NCBI RefSeq assembly: GCF_902506415.1 | Contig: NZ_LR733275.1 | Span: 3,315,617-3,379,616, forward strand | DNA from: Massilia sp. 9I | Lineage (GTDB): Bacteria > Pseudomonadota > Gammaproteobacteria > Burkholderiales > Burkholderiaceae_D | Length of the DNA stretch: 64,000 nucleotides | Reading direction: 5' to 3' | Shown: piece after piece, positions 8,886-17,103 of the stretch | Layout: every line of letters begins with the position of its first letter | Position numbering within the stretch: position 1 is the stretch's first letter | Translations under genes and position numbers: made by a program | The notes under the pieces: model-generated | The model's input: the letters and a program-made list of their open reading frames with translations, nothing else | Told to the model about the DNA's origin: nothing | Databases searched by the model: none

Positions 8886-10481
8886 GTGTCGACCCAATTA
8901 CAACGCCGCCTCGCCCTGCTCGACGATGACGACCATCGCGCCCTGCTCGGCCAGGGCCTGCGTGGCATCGAACGCGAAACCCTGCGCGTGGACCGGCAGG
9001 GCCACCTGGCGCGCACCCCGCACCCGGTCGAGCTCGGTTCGGCACTCACCAATCCACAGATCACTACCGACTACGCCGAGGCCCTGCTGGAGTTCATCAC
9101 CCCGGCCGAACACGACATCTCGGTGGTGCTGAACCACCTCGACGCGATCCACCGCTACGCCCACGCGCGCCTGAAGGGCGAGATGCTGTGGAGCGTGTCG
9201 ATGCCGGGCGAACTGCCTCCGGAAGAAGAGATCGAGATCGCCTGGTACGGCAGCTCCAACATCGGCATGCTCAAGCACGTCTACCGCCGCGGCCTGGCGC
9301 TGCGCTATGGGAAGGCGATGCAGTGCATCTCGGGCATCCACTACAACTACTCGCTGCCGGAAAAACTGTGGAAGCTGGTCGCGGCCAGCGAAGGCATCCA
9401 TGAGGAACGCCGCCATGCGCTGCGCGACTTCCAGTCCGAGAGCTACATTGCGATGATCCGCAACTTCCGCCGCTACAGCTGGCTCCTGATGTACCTGTTT
9501 GGCGCTACCCCGGCCCTCGCCACCAGCTTCCTGCGCGGCGGCCCGCACGGCCTGCAGACGCTGTCCGAGGACACGCTCTACCTGCCTTACGCGACCAGCC
9601 TGCGCATGAGCGACCTCGGTTACCAGAACGACGCCCAGGCCGGCCTGCGCCCGCACGAAAACAGCCTGGAGAGCTACGTCACCAGCCTGATGGCGGCCGT
9701 GAACACTGCCTACGAGCCTTACCAGGCGCTGGGCACCAAGCGGGACGGCGAGTGGATCCAGCTGTCGACCAATGTGCTGCAGATCGAGAACGAGTACTAC
9801 TCGACGATCCGTCCGAAGCGCGTGATCCGCACCGGCGAGCGCCCGGTGCAGGCCCTGTGCAACCGCGGCGTGCAGTACATCGAGGTGCGCTGTCTCGACG
9901 TCGACCCGTTCGAACCGGTCGGCATCAGCCTGGAGACCGGCCGCTTCCTCGACGCCTTCCTGCTGTTCTGCGCTTTCGAGGAGAGCCCCCTGATCAGCGC
10001 CCACGAGAGCCAGGTCCACGCGCGCAACTTCGCGCGCACCGTCAAGGAAGGACGCGACCCGGCGCTGACGCTCACGCGCGACGGCAATGAGGTCTCGCTC
10101 AAGGACTGGGCGCTGGAACTGGTCGAGCGCATCCGCCCGGTGGCGCAGCTGCTGGACGACCAGCACAACGAGGGCAATGTGCACGAGTCCTCGCTCAACC
10201 TGCAGAAGGCCAAGATCATCAACCCGGCCCTGACCCCGTCGGCACGCGTGCTGGAAGAGATCCGGAGCATCGGCTCGGCCACCGCTTTTGGTTTGCGCCA
10301 GAGCGAACTGCATGCGGCCAGCTTCCGCGAGAGCCCCCTGATGCCGGCCGAGGAAGCGCTGTTCGACGAGATGGCGCAGAAGTCGCTGGCCGAGCAGGCC
10401 GCCGTCGAGCAGGTCGACACCGGCAGCTTCGACGATTTCGTCGCCGCCTACAACAGCAGCACGCTGTGCGGTAACCACTGA
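8886..10481 (+). CDS. gshA: Glutamate-cysteine ligase, proteobacterial type
   Basis: GshA joins glutamate and cysteine in the first, ATP-dependent step of glutathione synthesis. The protein has 531 residues. It contains LRGIERETLRVDRQGHLA, the segment TNPQITTDYAEALLEFITP and GIHYNYSLPE, all characteristic of the gamma-proteobacterial GshA family. The start is GTG at 8886, preceded by AAGGAA with seven bases spacing. The downstream deacetylase-fold gene begins 22 bases after the stop. Confidence 0.95.
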   Translation: MSTQLQRRLALLDDDDHRALLGQGLRGIERETLRVDRQGHLARTPHPVELGSALTNPQITTDYAEALLEFITPAEHDISVVLNHLDAIHRYAHARLKGEMLWSVSMPGELPPEEEIEIAWYGSSNIGMLKHVYRRGLALRYGKAMQCISGIHYNYSLPEKLWKLVAASEGIHEERRHALRDFQSESYIAMIRNFRRYSWLLMYLFGATPALATSFLRGGPHGLQTLSEDTLYLPYATSLRMSDLGYQNDAQAGLRPHENSLESYVTSLMAAVNTAYEPYQALGTKRDGEWIQLSTNVLQIENEYYSTIRPKRVIRTGERPVQALCNRGVQYIEVRCLDVDPFEPVGISLETGRFLDAFLLFCAFEESPLISAHESQVHARNFARTVKEGRDPALTLTRDGNEVSLKDWALELVERIRPVAQLLDDQHNEGNVHESSLNLQKAKIINPALTPSARVLEEIRSIGSATAFGLRQSELHAASFRESPLMPAEEALFDEMAQKSLAEQAAVEQVDTGSFDDFVAAYNSSTLCGNH

Positions 10482-10503
10482 ACACGGCTTACCTGCCGGC
10501 CGC

Positions 10504-11496
10504 ATGCTCACGTTCTACAACGAACACCACGCCCAGCAGGCCGGCAGCGCTGCATCGGCCCCGTGGGGCGACGAGCCCGGCGCGCTCGCGCTGACGCTGG
10601 CGGAGTTCGAACGGCGCGGCCTGGGACGCATCGTCACGCCGCACGGCGTGTCCCTGGTCTCGCTCGAGCGGGTGCACACGCCGCGCTACCTGCATTTCCT
10701 GCGCACGGCCTGGAGCGAGTGGACCGCGCGCGATCCGGCGCATGCGGCAAAGGAGCTGCTGCCGACGGTGTGGCCGGCGCGTGGCGCCCCATGTGAACCG
10801 GAACCGGAAGACTTCTTCGCGCGTCTCGGCCTGTTCGCGTCCGACAGCCGTACGCCGATTGGCGCCGGCACCTGGATCGCCGCGCGCACCGGCGCCGACT
10901 GCGCCATCAATGCCGCGCACGCGCTGCGCGTGGGCGAGCGCGCCACCTTCGCCCTGACCCGTCCCGGCCAGCATGCGCGTGCCGAGGGCTTCGGCGGCGG
11001 CTGCTTCCTGAACACGGCGGCGCTGGCGGCCCAGCACCTGCTGGACGACGGCCTGGGGCGCGTGGCCATCCTCGACATCGCACGCCACCACGGCGCCGGC
11101 ACCCAGGACATCTTTTACGCGCGCGCCGACGTGCTGTGCGTGTCGATCCACCTCGACCCGCGCCATGCCTATCCCTTCTACAGCGGTCATGCCGGCGAAC
11201 AGGGGTCGGGCGCAGGCCTCGGCGCCACCATGAACCTGCCCTTGCCCGCCGACTGTGAAAGCGGCCAGTGGTTCGCCGCGCTCGAGACGGCCTGCGTCAA
11301 GCTGGCCATGTTCCGGCCCGAGGCGCTGGTGGTCTCGCTGGGCGCCCTCGCCCCGAACTTCGGCCTGCAGGGCGGCGACGCCCTACGCATCGGCGAGCGT
11401 ATCGCCCACCTCGATTTGCCCACCACATTCATTTTCGAGGGCGGCCACGGCGCCGGCGTCGTGAACATCCTCGAAGGTTTCGAAACCGCCGCCTGA
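10504..11496 (+). CDS. Histone deacetylase-fold protein lacking the metal ligands (probable pseudoenzyme)
   Basis: The 330-residue sequence aligns along the arginase/deacetylase fold (TQDIFYARADVLCVSIHLDP, YPFYSGHAGEQGSG). Its active-site positions have changed. The His-His pair of RPPGHHA is here RPGQHA, with Q156 in place of the first His. The metal-binding DxH of DIDVHHG is DIARHHG, with A193 replacing the ligand Asp and H195 kept. The second Asp ligand of SAGFDAH is L282 in SLGALAP, and the catalytic Tyr of EGGY is H315 in EGGHGAG. By comparison with the family it should not bind zinc normally. It follows gshA after 22 bases. A binding or regulatory role is inferred. Confidence 0.85.
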   Translation: MLTFYNEHHAQQAGSAASAPWGDEPGALALTLAEFERRGLGRIVTPHGVSLVSLERVHTPRYLHFLRTAWSEWTARDPAHAAKELLPTVWPARGAPCEPEPEDFFARLGLFASDSRTPIGAGTWIAARTGADCAINAAHALRVGERATFALTRPGQHARAEGFGGGCFLNTAALAAQHLLDDGLGRVAILDIARHHGAGTQDIFYARADVLCVSIHLDPRHAYPFYSGHAGEQGSGAGLGATMNLPLPADCESGQWFAALETACVKLAMFRPEALVVSLGALAPNFGLQGGDALRIGERIAHLDLPTTFIFEGGHGAGVVNILEGFETAA

Positions 11497-11532
11497 GGCA
11501 TTGCGCCGCGCGGCACCTACCCAAGCTCAACC

Positions 11533-11985
11533 ATGATCGACTGGCAGTTCTCCCACTTCAACGAGCTCACCCCCGCCGACCTGTACGAGGTGCTGGCCCA
11601 GCGCCAGGACGTGTTCATCCTCGAACAGACCTGCCTCTATCCCGACATCGACGGCCTCGACCCGCGGGCGCACCACCTGCTCGGCTGGCGCGCGGTGGAC
11701 GGCAAGCGCCAGCTGGCCGCCTACCTGCGCGTGCTCGGGCCGGGCGTGAAGTACGACGAGATGTCGCTCGGCCGCGTCATCACCACCAAGGCCGCGCGCG
11801 GCAGCGGGGCCGGACGCGAACTGCTGGCGGAAGGGATCGCGCGCGCCGAAGCGCTGTACCCGGGCCACCGCATCCGCATCGGCGCCCAGCAGTACCTGGA
11901 AAGCTTCTACCAGAGCTTCGGCTTCGAGACCGTCTCCGCACCCTACGACGAAGACGGCATCATGCACATCGACATGCTGCGTTAA
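11533..11985 (+). CDS. elaA: ElaA-like GNAT family N-acetyltransferase
   Basis: The 150-residue protein matches ElaA along its length. It has FHELT-like N-terminal spacing, RQDVFILEQTCLYPDIDG, the acetyl-CoA loop ARGSGAGREL, and the ending FYQSFGFETVSAPYDEDGI. The family transfers acetyl groups to unknown amines. Its stop TAA at 11983-11985 overlaps the stop of the convergent HAF-repeat gene, so no terminator separates them. Confidence 0.88.
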   Translation: MIDWQFSHFNELTPADLYEVLAQRQDVFILEQTCLYPDIDGLDPRAHHLLGWRAVDGKRQLAAYLRVLGPGVKYDEMSLGRVITTKAARGSGAGRELLAEGIARAEALYPGHRIRIGAQQYLESFYQSFGFETVSAPYDEDGIMHIDMLR

Positions 11986-13067
11986 GAAAAGCGCACGCTT
12001 TCCCGACTGCCAGCCCTGCGCCGTCCCGCCAGCAGCACCAGTCCGGCCGCCAGCAGCGCGTAGCTGCCCGGCTCAGGCACGGCGGAGACCAGGTCCAGCC
12101 GCACCGACAGGCACTCGCCCATGCGGCAGGCCTTGCCGAGGATCTGCTGGGCGTCGTTGATGTCGTAGGCTTCCACCACCGTCCAGCCGTCCGCGCCTTG
12201 CACCAGGCGGTTCAGGTCGGCCATCCGGCCGTCGGTGTAGAGGAAGGCATCCTTCACCTCGCTCCAGGAATACCGGGCCCAGCCGACCGCCATGCCCATG
12301 TTGTTGATGGCTTTCGCCTCGCCGAAGGCGACCTGGCCCTCGAAGGGGCCGAGATGGCGCATGCTGCCGTTCGTGTAGATGAAGGGCACCATGTCTTCGG
12401 TTTCGTCGGTGCTCCAGCCGACCACTTGCCCGGCGTCGTTGATGTCGTTGGCGAAGCTGTCCCAGCCGCCGAGGCTGCCGAGGTCTTGCATGGTCCCGTT
12501 CTGGTACAGGAAGGCGTGCCCGGTCCAGGGCGAGTCGGCGCCGTCGTAGGTGGAGCCGCCCACCACCTGCCCGTGCGTGTTGATCGACATCGCGACGGAC
12601 CAGGTTTCCCAGCCGCGCAGCGTGCCGAGCATCCGGACGCTGCCGTTCGCGTCCATCCAGGCGTGCTGGTCGCCACCGAAGGTGGCGTATTCGCCGGCCA
12701 CGTGGCCGAACTCGTTGATGCCGTTGACGCGCCCGGTCTGAAACTCGTCGAGCACCGGCCCGGCGTTGCGCAGCGCGCCGGCGCTGTACAGGAAAGGCTG
12801 GCCGTATTCGCTGTTCAGGGCGCCGGCGACGTCGCCGCGGCCGTTGATTGCGAAGGCGTAGCTGTTGGCGCCGAGCGCGAGATTGATGAGCGCACTGCCG
12901 TCCCAGATGCTCGCGCCCGCGCTGGTATTACCGACGATGCGTCCGGCGCTGTTCATGGCCTTGGCGTCGAAGCCCGCGGGAAGAAAGGACAGCGCGTAGA
13001 TCGGATCTGCCAGCGCTGCGAGCGGGCTGGCCAGCAGCGCCAGCAGAACAATTTTCTTTAACGACAT
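11982..13067 (-). CDS. HAF-repeat PEP-CTERM exported protein
   Basis: This 361-residue exported protein starts with a signal peptide (MSLKKIVLLALLASPLAALA). It then has about six beta-rich HAF-type repeats with units such as HAFLYQNGTMQDLGSLGG, DINDAGQVVGWS and AINNMGMAVGWA. It ends with a PEP-CTERM sorting signal: VPEPGS, a hydrophobic stretch, then GRRR. Such tails are cleaved by an exosortase, which is not encoded here. Two cysteines (CRMGEC) lie in the last repeat. A paralog without the sorting tail lies directly upstream at 13151-14140. Confidence 0.88.
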   Translation of the reverse strand: MSLKKIVLLALLASPLAALADPIYALSFLPAGFDAKAMNSAGRIVGNTSAGASIWDGSALINLALGANSYAFAINGRGDVAGALNSEYGQPFLYSAGALRNAGPVLDEFQTGRVNGINEFGHVAGEYATFGGDQHAWMDANGSVRMLGTLRGWETWSVAMSINTHGQVVGGSTYDGADSPWTGHAFLYQNGTMQDLGSLGGWDSFANDINDAGQVVGWSTDETEDMVPFIYTNGSMRHLGPFEGQVAFGEAKAINNMGMAVGWARYSWSEVKDAFLYTDGRMADLNRLVQGADGWTVVEAYDINDAQQILGKACRMGECLSVRLDLVSAVPEPGSYALLAAGLVLLAGRRRAGSRESVRFS

Positions 13068-13079
13068 GATCGCCCCGTT

Positions 13080-13135
13080 GAGTTATCGATATCGCAAGCA
13101 TGGGCCAGACATGCGAAAGCGGTCTGCGATAACTC
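13080..13135 (-). terminator. Nested hairpin between the two HAF-repeat genes
   Basis: Outer arms GAGTTATCG (13080-13088) and CGATAACTC (13127-13135) are perfectly complementary. Inside, GCATG (13098-13102) pairs with CATGC (13110-13114). It lies between the stop of the upstream HAF gene and the start of the downstream one. It could terminate, or partly attenuate, transcription between them. There is no U-run, so terminator function is uncertain. Confidence 0.45.
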
Positions 13136-13150
13136 AGGCGGGGACGAGGT

Positions 13151-14140
13151 TCAGGGTGCGAGCAGCACCGCGCGGCAATCGCCCAGGTCGGTGCAGGCGT
13201 AGGCGGCGATCTGCTGGCTGTCATTGATGCCGACGGCGTCGAGCACGGTCCAGACGCCGCGCTTGGCGACCAGGTCGTTCAGGTCGTGCATCACGCCGTC
13301 GCGGTAGAGGAAGGCGTGCGAGAAGCTCTCGCCGGGCAGGTCGCCGGCGCGGGTCGAGTAGCCGACCACCATCCCCGCATTGTTCAGCGAGCGCGCTTCG
13401 GTGCTGGCGCCGCCGAAGGAGCCGATGTCGAGCATCGCGCCGCCGCGGTACAGGAAGGCGTGCTGGATGTCGGCGTTCACGAAGCTCATGCCGGCCACGT
13501 CGCCGCGCTCGTTGATCGCGGCGGCCGAGCTCGACGGGCCACCGAGCGTGCCGAGGTCTTTCATCACGCCCTTGGCATACACGAAGGCGCGCTGGGCCGT
13601 GAAGCCGCGCAGGAAGGACACGCCGACCACCGTGCCGGCGCCGTTGATCCCGGTCGCGCGCGCTACGCCGCTGCCGAGGCTGCCAATCGCGTTCATCTTG
13701 CCGCCGGCGTACAGGAAAGCGCGGTCATTGCCGGCGCGGTCCAGCGCATACCCGGCCACCTGGCCGCTCGCATTGATGGCCGTGCCGAAGCTTGGGCGGC
13801 CGTTCAGCATGCCGATGTCGCGCATGGCGCCGCCGCCGTACACGAAGGCGTGCGACACGCCGTTCTTCGTCTCCGACGAACCGGCGACCTGGTTGGCCGG
13901 GCTAATGGCCGTGGCCGAACTGCCGTTGCCGCCGAGCGTGCCAAGCGTCGTCATGCTGCCTTGGGACCAGACGAAGCCGCGGCCAACGGGTCCGGTGCCC
14001 ACGATGCGCCCGCTGGCGTCGATGGCCTGGGGTGTGGTGTTGGGCGGGAGGAAGCTCATTTTGTAGAGGGTCTGGCTGTGTGCGGCGAGCGGGGTGACAA
14101 GCGAGGACGACAGCAGGAGGGCGAGCAGGGATTGACGCAT
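13151..14140 (-). CDS. HAF-repeat exported protein without sorting tail
   Basis: The 329-residue protein starts MRQSLLALLLSSSLVTPLAA, a signal peptide, and carries about seven HAF repeats (AFVYGGGAMRDIGML, AINASGQVAGYA, HAFLYRGGAMLDIGSFGG). It ends CTDLGDCRAVLLAP, aligning with the last repeat of its downstream neighbour, but has no PEP-CTERM segment. It is therefore probably secreted or periplasmic. The ATG at 14140 was chosen because it starts the signal peptide; an in-frame start 28 codons upstream gives an unlikely leader. The pair looks like a tandem duplication. Confidence 0.83.
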   Translation of the reverse strand: MRQSLLALLLSSSLVTPLAAHSQTLYKMSFLPPNTTPQAIDASGRIVGTGPVGRGFVWSQGSMTTLGTLGGNGSSATAISPANQVAGSSETKNGVSHAFVYGGGAMRDIGMLNGRPSFGTAINASGQVAGYALDRAGNDRAFLYAGGKMNAIGSLGSGVARATGINGAGTVVGVSFLRGFTAQRAFVYAKGVMKDLGTLGGPSSSAAAINERGDVAGMSFVNADIQHAFLYRGGAMLDIGSFGGASTEARSLNNAGMVVGYSTRAGDLPGESFSHAFLYRDGVMHDLNDLVAKRGVWTVLDAVGINDSQQIAAYACTDLGDCRAVLLAP

Positions 14141-14228
14141 GACTGAGCTTTGATGCTTGAGTGAAGGGGACTTGCAGCATCTCGGATAGCCGGCCCAGCA
14201 GGTTTGATAAATATCAATGTCCAAAATC

Positions 14229-14384
14229 TCATCTGCGCGGATGCGCTGCCAGGCGCCCGGCCGTGCATACGACCAGGGCCGCCAGCAGCAGCCAGCCGTC
14301 CGGCTCGCTTTGCGCGGCGGCCAGCGGCACGCAGGCGGCGTGGGTGACGAGAGTGGATTCGGTGAGAAAAAAGAAGATGGTCAT
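14229..14384 (-). CDS. Possible 51-residue protein with a PEP-CTERM-like tail
   Basis: A short open frame runs from ATG at 14384 to TGA at 14229. It begins MTIFFFLTES and ends with SEPDGW, a hydrophobic run LLLAALVV, and a basic end AAHPRR. That order (EP motif, membrane span, arginine cluster) resembles a PEP-CTERM sorting signal. It lies between the FKBP terminator and the HAF gene, in an otherwise empty stretch of about 380 bases (14141-14521). It could be the remnant of a larger sorted protein or a chance frame. No clear ribosome binding site is visible. Confidence 0.3.
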   Translation of the reverse strand: MTIFFFLTESTLVTHAACVPLAAAQSEPDGWLLLAALVVCTAGRLAAHPRR

Positions 14385-14465
14385 GGGCGCACAGGCAGCA
14401 TTGTCGGACCCGCAGCATCCGCCATCGGGCAGACTCGGCCTGTGCGCCAGCGCAGGCGTGCGCGC

Positions 14466-14492
14466 AAAAAAAAACCGGGGCGGCGCCCCGGT
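14466..14492 (-). terminator. Rho-independent terminator of the FKBP lipoprotein gene
   Basis: Read on the minus strand, arms ACCGGGGC and GCCCCGGT surround a 3-base loop and are followed by nine T residues (the A-run at 14466-14474 on the plus strand). It lies 30 bases past the stop codon of the gene at 14522-14953. Confidence 0.88.
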
Positions 14493-14521
14493 CTCTTGCC
14501 TGCAGTGGTGTTACTCCACCG

Positions 14522-14953
14522 TTACTCCACCTTGGTCAGCGTGATTTCGAAGACCAGGCCATTGCCGGGCGGGACGCCGTTCGAGCCGCGGTCGCCATAG
14601 GCCAGGCTGGCCGGCACTTCGATGGTGCGCTTGCCGCCGACCTTCATGCCGGTGGTGCCCTGCTCGAAGCCCGGGATCACGGCATTGGTGCCCAGCTTGT
14701 ACGAGAAGCTGTTCGATTCGATGCGGGCGCCCTTGTGGTCGGCCGCCGAGGCGCTGTACAGCCACAGGGTGTAGGTCACGGTGGCGGTCTTGCCGGAGAC
14801 GGCTTCGGCGCCGGTGCCGACGGTGTCGTCCTTCTTCACCAGCGAAGCAGGATTGTTCACATTCGGGGTGCCGGAATCACCGCCGCCACCGCCGCAGGCG
14901 GTCAGGCTGAGGATGGTGGCAAAGGCGGCGATCAGGAGAAACTTCAGCTTCAT
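14522..14953 (-). CDS. FKBP-type peptidyl-prolyl isomerase, lipoprotein
   Basis: The 143-residue protein catalyses cis-trans isomerisation of proline peptide bonds in the envelope. It has a lipoprotein signal (LSLTAC, lipidated Cys20) and a Gly-rich linker. The FKBP domain has the segments AVIPGFEQGTTGMKVGGKR, PASLAYGDRG and NGLVFEITLTKVE. The last coding bases and the sequence just after the stop form a tandem copy of GGTGGAGTAAC, so a duplicate stop codon follows. It is monocistronic, with a strong terminator downstream. Confidence 0.92.
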   Translation of the reverse strand: MKLKFLLIAAFATILSLTACGGGGGDSGTPNVNNPASLVKKDDTVGTGAEAVSGKTATVTYTLWLYSASAADHKGARIESNSFSYKLGTNAVIPGFEQGTTGMKVGGKRTIEVPASLAYGDRGSNGVPPGNGLVFEITLTKVE

Positions 14954-15059
14954 GGATGGTCCTTAAGGGGGATGCGGAAAAAGTAATTCGGGGAAACACC
15001 GCACCTTACCTCAGCCATTCATCACTGTGTGTCCGCCCTTTGTATTTTTTTGTAAAGGC

Positions 15060-16937
15060 TTAAATCTCGACCTGGGTGCCCAGCTCGATGACGCGATTCG
15101 GCGGGATCTGGTAGTAGTCGGCCGCCGCCCGCGCGTTCCTCGACATCATCACGTACAGGTGTTCGCGCCACGGCGCCATGCCGCCGCCCGGCGCCGAGAT
15201 CACGGTCTGGCGCGCGATGAAGAAGGAGGTTTCCATCATCTCGAAATTCAAGCCGAGGCCGGAGCACTGGCGCAGGATGCCGGGGATGTCCGGCTCGTCC
15301 TTGAAGCCGTACTGGACATTGAGCTGGAAGCAGTTGTGCCCCAGTTCCACCACCTCGACCTGTTCCTCGCGCGCCACCCACGGCACTTCTCGGATGTGCA
15401 CGGTCAGGAACACGACGCGTTCATGCAAGACCTTGTTGTGCGAGAGATTGTGCAGCAGGGCGTGCGGCACGCCGTCGCTCTCGCCGCGCATGAACAGCGC
15501 GGTGCCGGGCACGCGCGCCGGCGGCGCCACGAACAGCGATTCCATGAAGGCTTCCAGCGGGATCGCATGCTTTTCCAGGTTCTCGAACACCAGTTCGCGG
15601 CCGCGCTTCCAGGTCAGCATCAGGGTCAGCAGGACCGTGCCCAGCAGCAGCGGGAACCAGCCGCCGTGGAACAGCTTGAGCGTGGTCGAGGAGAACAGCA
15701 TCACGTCGATCACCAGGAAGAAACCGGTCGCGCCCACGCACACGGCCAGCGGCAGGCGCCAGCGGTAGCGGGTGACGAAGAAGGTCAGGATGGTGGTCGC
15801 CATCATGGTGGCGGTCACCGCGATGCCGTAGGCGCCGGCCAGGTTGTCCGAGGAGCCGAAACCGATCACCGCGATCAGGACCACCGCCAGCTGCACCCAG
15901 TTCACGGCCGGGATGTAGATCTGGCCGATCTCGCTTTCCGATGTGTGCAGGATGCGCATGCGCGGCAGCAGGCCGAGCGCGATCGCCTGCTTGGTCATCG
16001 AATAGGTGCCCGAGATGGTCGCCTGCGAGGCGATCACGGCCGCCATGGTCGACAGGATCACCAGCGGGAACACGCTCCAGGTGCCGAGCTGGTGGAAGAA
16101 CGGGTTCTCGACCGCGTCCGGCTGCATGATCAGGAGGCCGCCCTGGCCCAGGTAGTTCAGCGCCAGCGCCGGGAAGCAGATCGAAAACCAGGCCAGGCGG
16201 ATCGGCTTGCGGCCGAAGTGGCCCATGTCGGCATACAGCGCCTCGGCGCCGGTCATGGCCAGCACCACTGCGCCCAGCGCGACAAAGGCGAGCAGCCGGT
16301 TTTCCATCATGAAGCGCAGCGCATGCCAGGGGTTGAGCGCATTCAGGATCACGGGCGCTTCGAGGATGTTGATGACGCCCATCACAGCCAGGGCGATGAA
16401 CCAGAGCAGCATGATCGGCCCGAAGAAGCGGCCGATGCCGGCAGTGCCGTGGCGCTGCACGCTGTACAGCAGCACCAGCACCACCACCGCGAGCGGCACC
16501 ACGTAGTGCGACATGCCGGGCGCCGCCACTTCCAGGCCCTCGATCGCGCCCAGCACCGAGATCGCCGGTGTGATCACGCTGTCGCCGTAGAACATGGTGG
16601 CGCCGAGCACGCCGATCACCATCAGCGGGAAATACCAGCGCGAATGCTTGGTGACCGAATTGGTGGCCAGCGCCATCAGCGCCATGATCCCGCCCTCGCC
16701 GCGGTTATCCGCGCGCAGGACCAGGGTGACGTACTTGAGCGAGACGACGATCGTCAGGCTCCAGAAGATCAGGGAGATGATGCCGAGGATGTTGGGGGTG
16801 GTGAGGGGCAGGCCGTGTTCTTCGTCGAAGATCGCGCGCAGGGTATAGAGCGGGCTGGTGCCGATATCGCCGTAGACGATGCCGACGGCAGCCAGGGTCA
16901 GCGCCGCGACGCTGCTCTTCTTATTGTCTGAACTCAA
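15060..16937 (-). CDS. kup: Low-affinity potassium transport protein Kup
   Basis: Kup is a K+/H+ symporter of the KUP/HAK family in the inner membrane. The 625-residue protein has about twelve hydrophobic spans and a cytoplasmic C-terminal domain from about residue 460. The family hallmark GIVYGDIGTSPLYTLRAIF lies near the N-terminus, and GAEALYADMGHFGR in the middle. The start is TTG at 16937; no in-frame ATG lies near it, and this N-terminus fits the family. It is divergent from rarD. Confidence 0.95.
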   Translation of the reverse strand: MSSDNKKSSVAALTLAAVGIVYGDIGTSPLYTLRAIFDEEHGLPLTTPNILGIISLIFWSLTIVVSLKYVTLVLRADNRGEGGIMALMALATNSVTKHSRWYFPLMVIGVLGATMFYGDSVITPAISVLGAIEGLEVAAPGMSHYVVPLAVVVLVLLYSVQRHGTAGIGRFFGPIMLLWFIALAVMGVINILEAPVILNALNPWHALRFMMENRLLAFVALGAVVLAMTGAEALYADMGHFGRKPIRLAWFSICFPALALNYLGQGGLLIMQPDAVENPFFHQLGTWSVFPLVILSTMAAVIASQATISGTYSMTKQAIALGLLPRMRILHTSESEIGQIYIPAVNWVQLAVVLIAVIGFGSSDNLAGAYGIAVTATMMATTILTFFVTRYRWRLPLAVCVGATGFFLVIDVMLFSSTTLKLFHGGWFPLLLGTVLLTLMLTWKRGRELVFENLEKHAIPLEAFMESLFVAPPARVPGTALFMRGESDGVPHALLHNLSHNKVLHERVVFLTVHIREVPWVAREEQVEVVELGHNCFQLNVQYGFKDEPDIPGILRQCSGLGLNFEMMETSFFIARQTVISAPGGGMAPWREHLYVMMSRNARAAADYYQIPPNRVIELGTQVEI

Positions 16938-17103
16938 GGTTGCACCGTTGTTCTGTTCTGGTGCGCTGCACCATAAAATAACGACAAGAAAATTGCAAGA
17001 AGATTTCGTATTGCATCATACACCTGCTGGAAAACAGGCCTGCCCAGCAGAGATATTGCGCATCAGGGATAATGTCAGCCCAGCAATCGCCTCCCCTCTG
17101 TCC

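Noticed and set aside
6740-9064. A 774-codon open frame on the minus strand opposite the DUF885 gene
   Set aside because: Antisense shadow over the DUF885 and prmC genes; no recognisable domain.
11268-13061. A 597-codon open frame crossing several genes on the plus strand
   Set aside because: It runs through the HDAC-fold gene in another frame, across elaA, and antisense to a HAF gene. It is Arg/His-rich, with no ribosome binding site.
15027-16931. A long open frame on the plus strand opposite kup (634 codons)
   Set aside because: It is fully antisense to kup and is rich in His, Arg and Gln, as expected from GC-rich codon shadow. No motif or ribosome binding site supports it.
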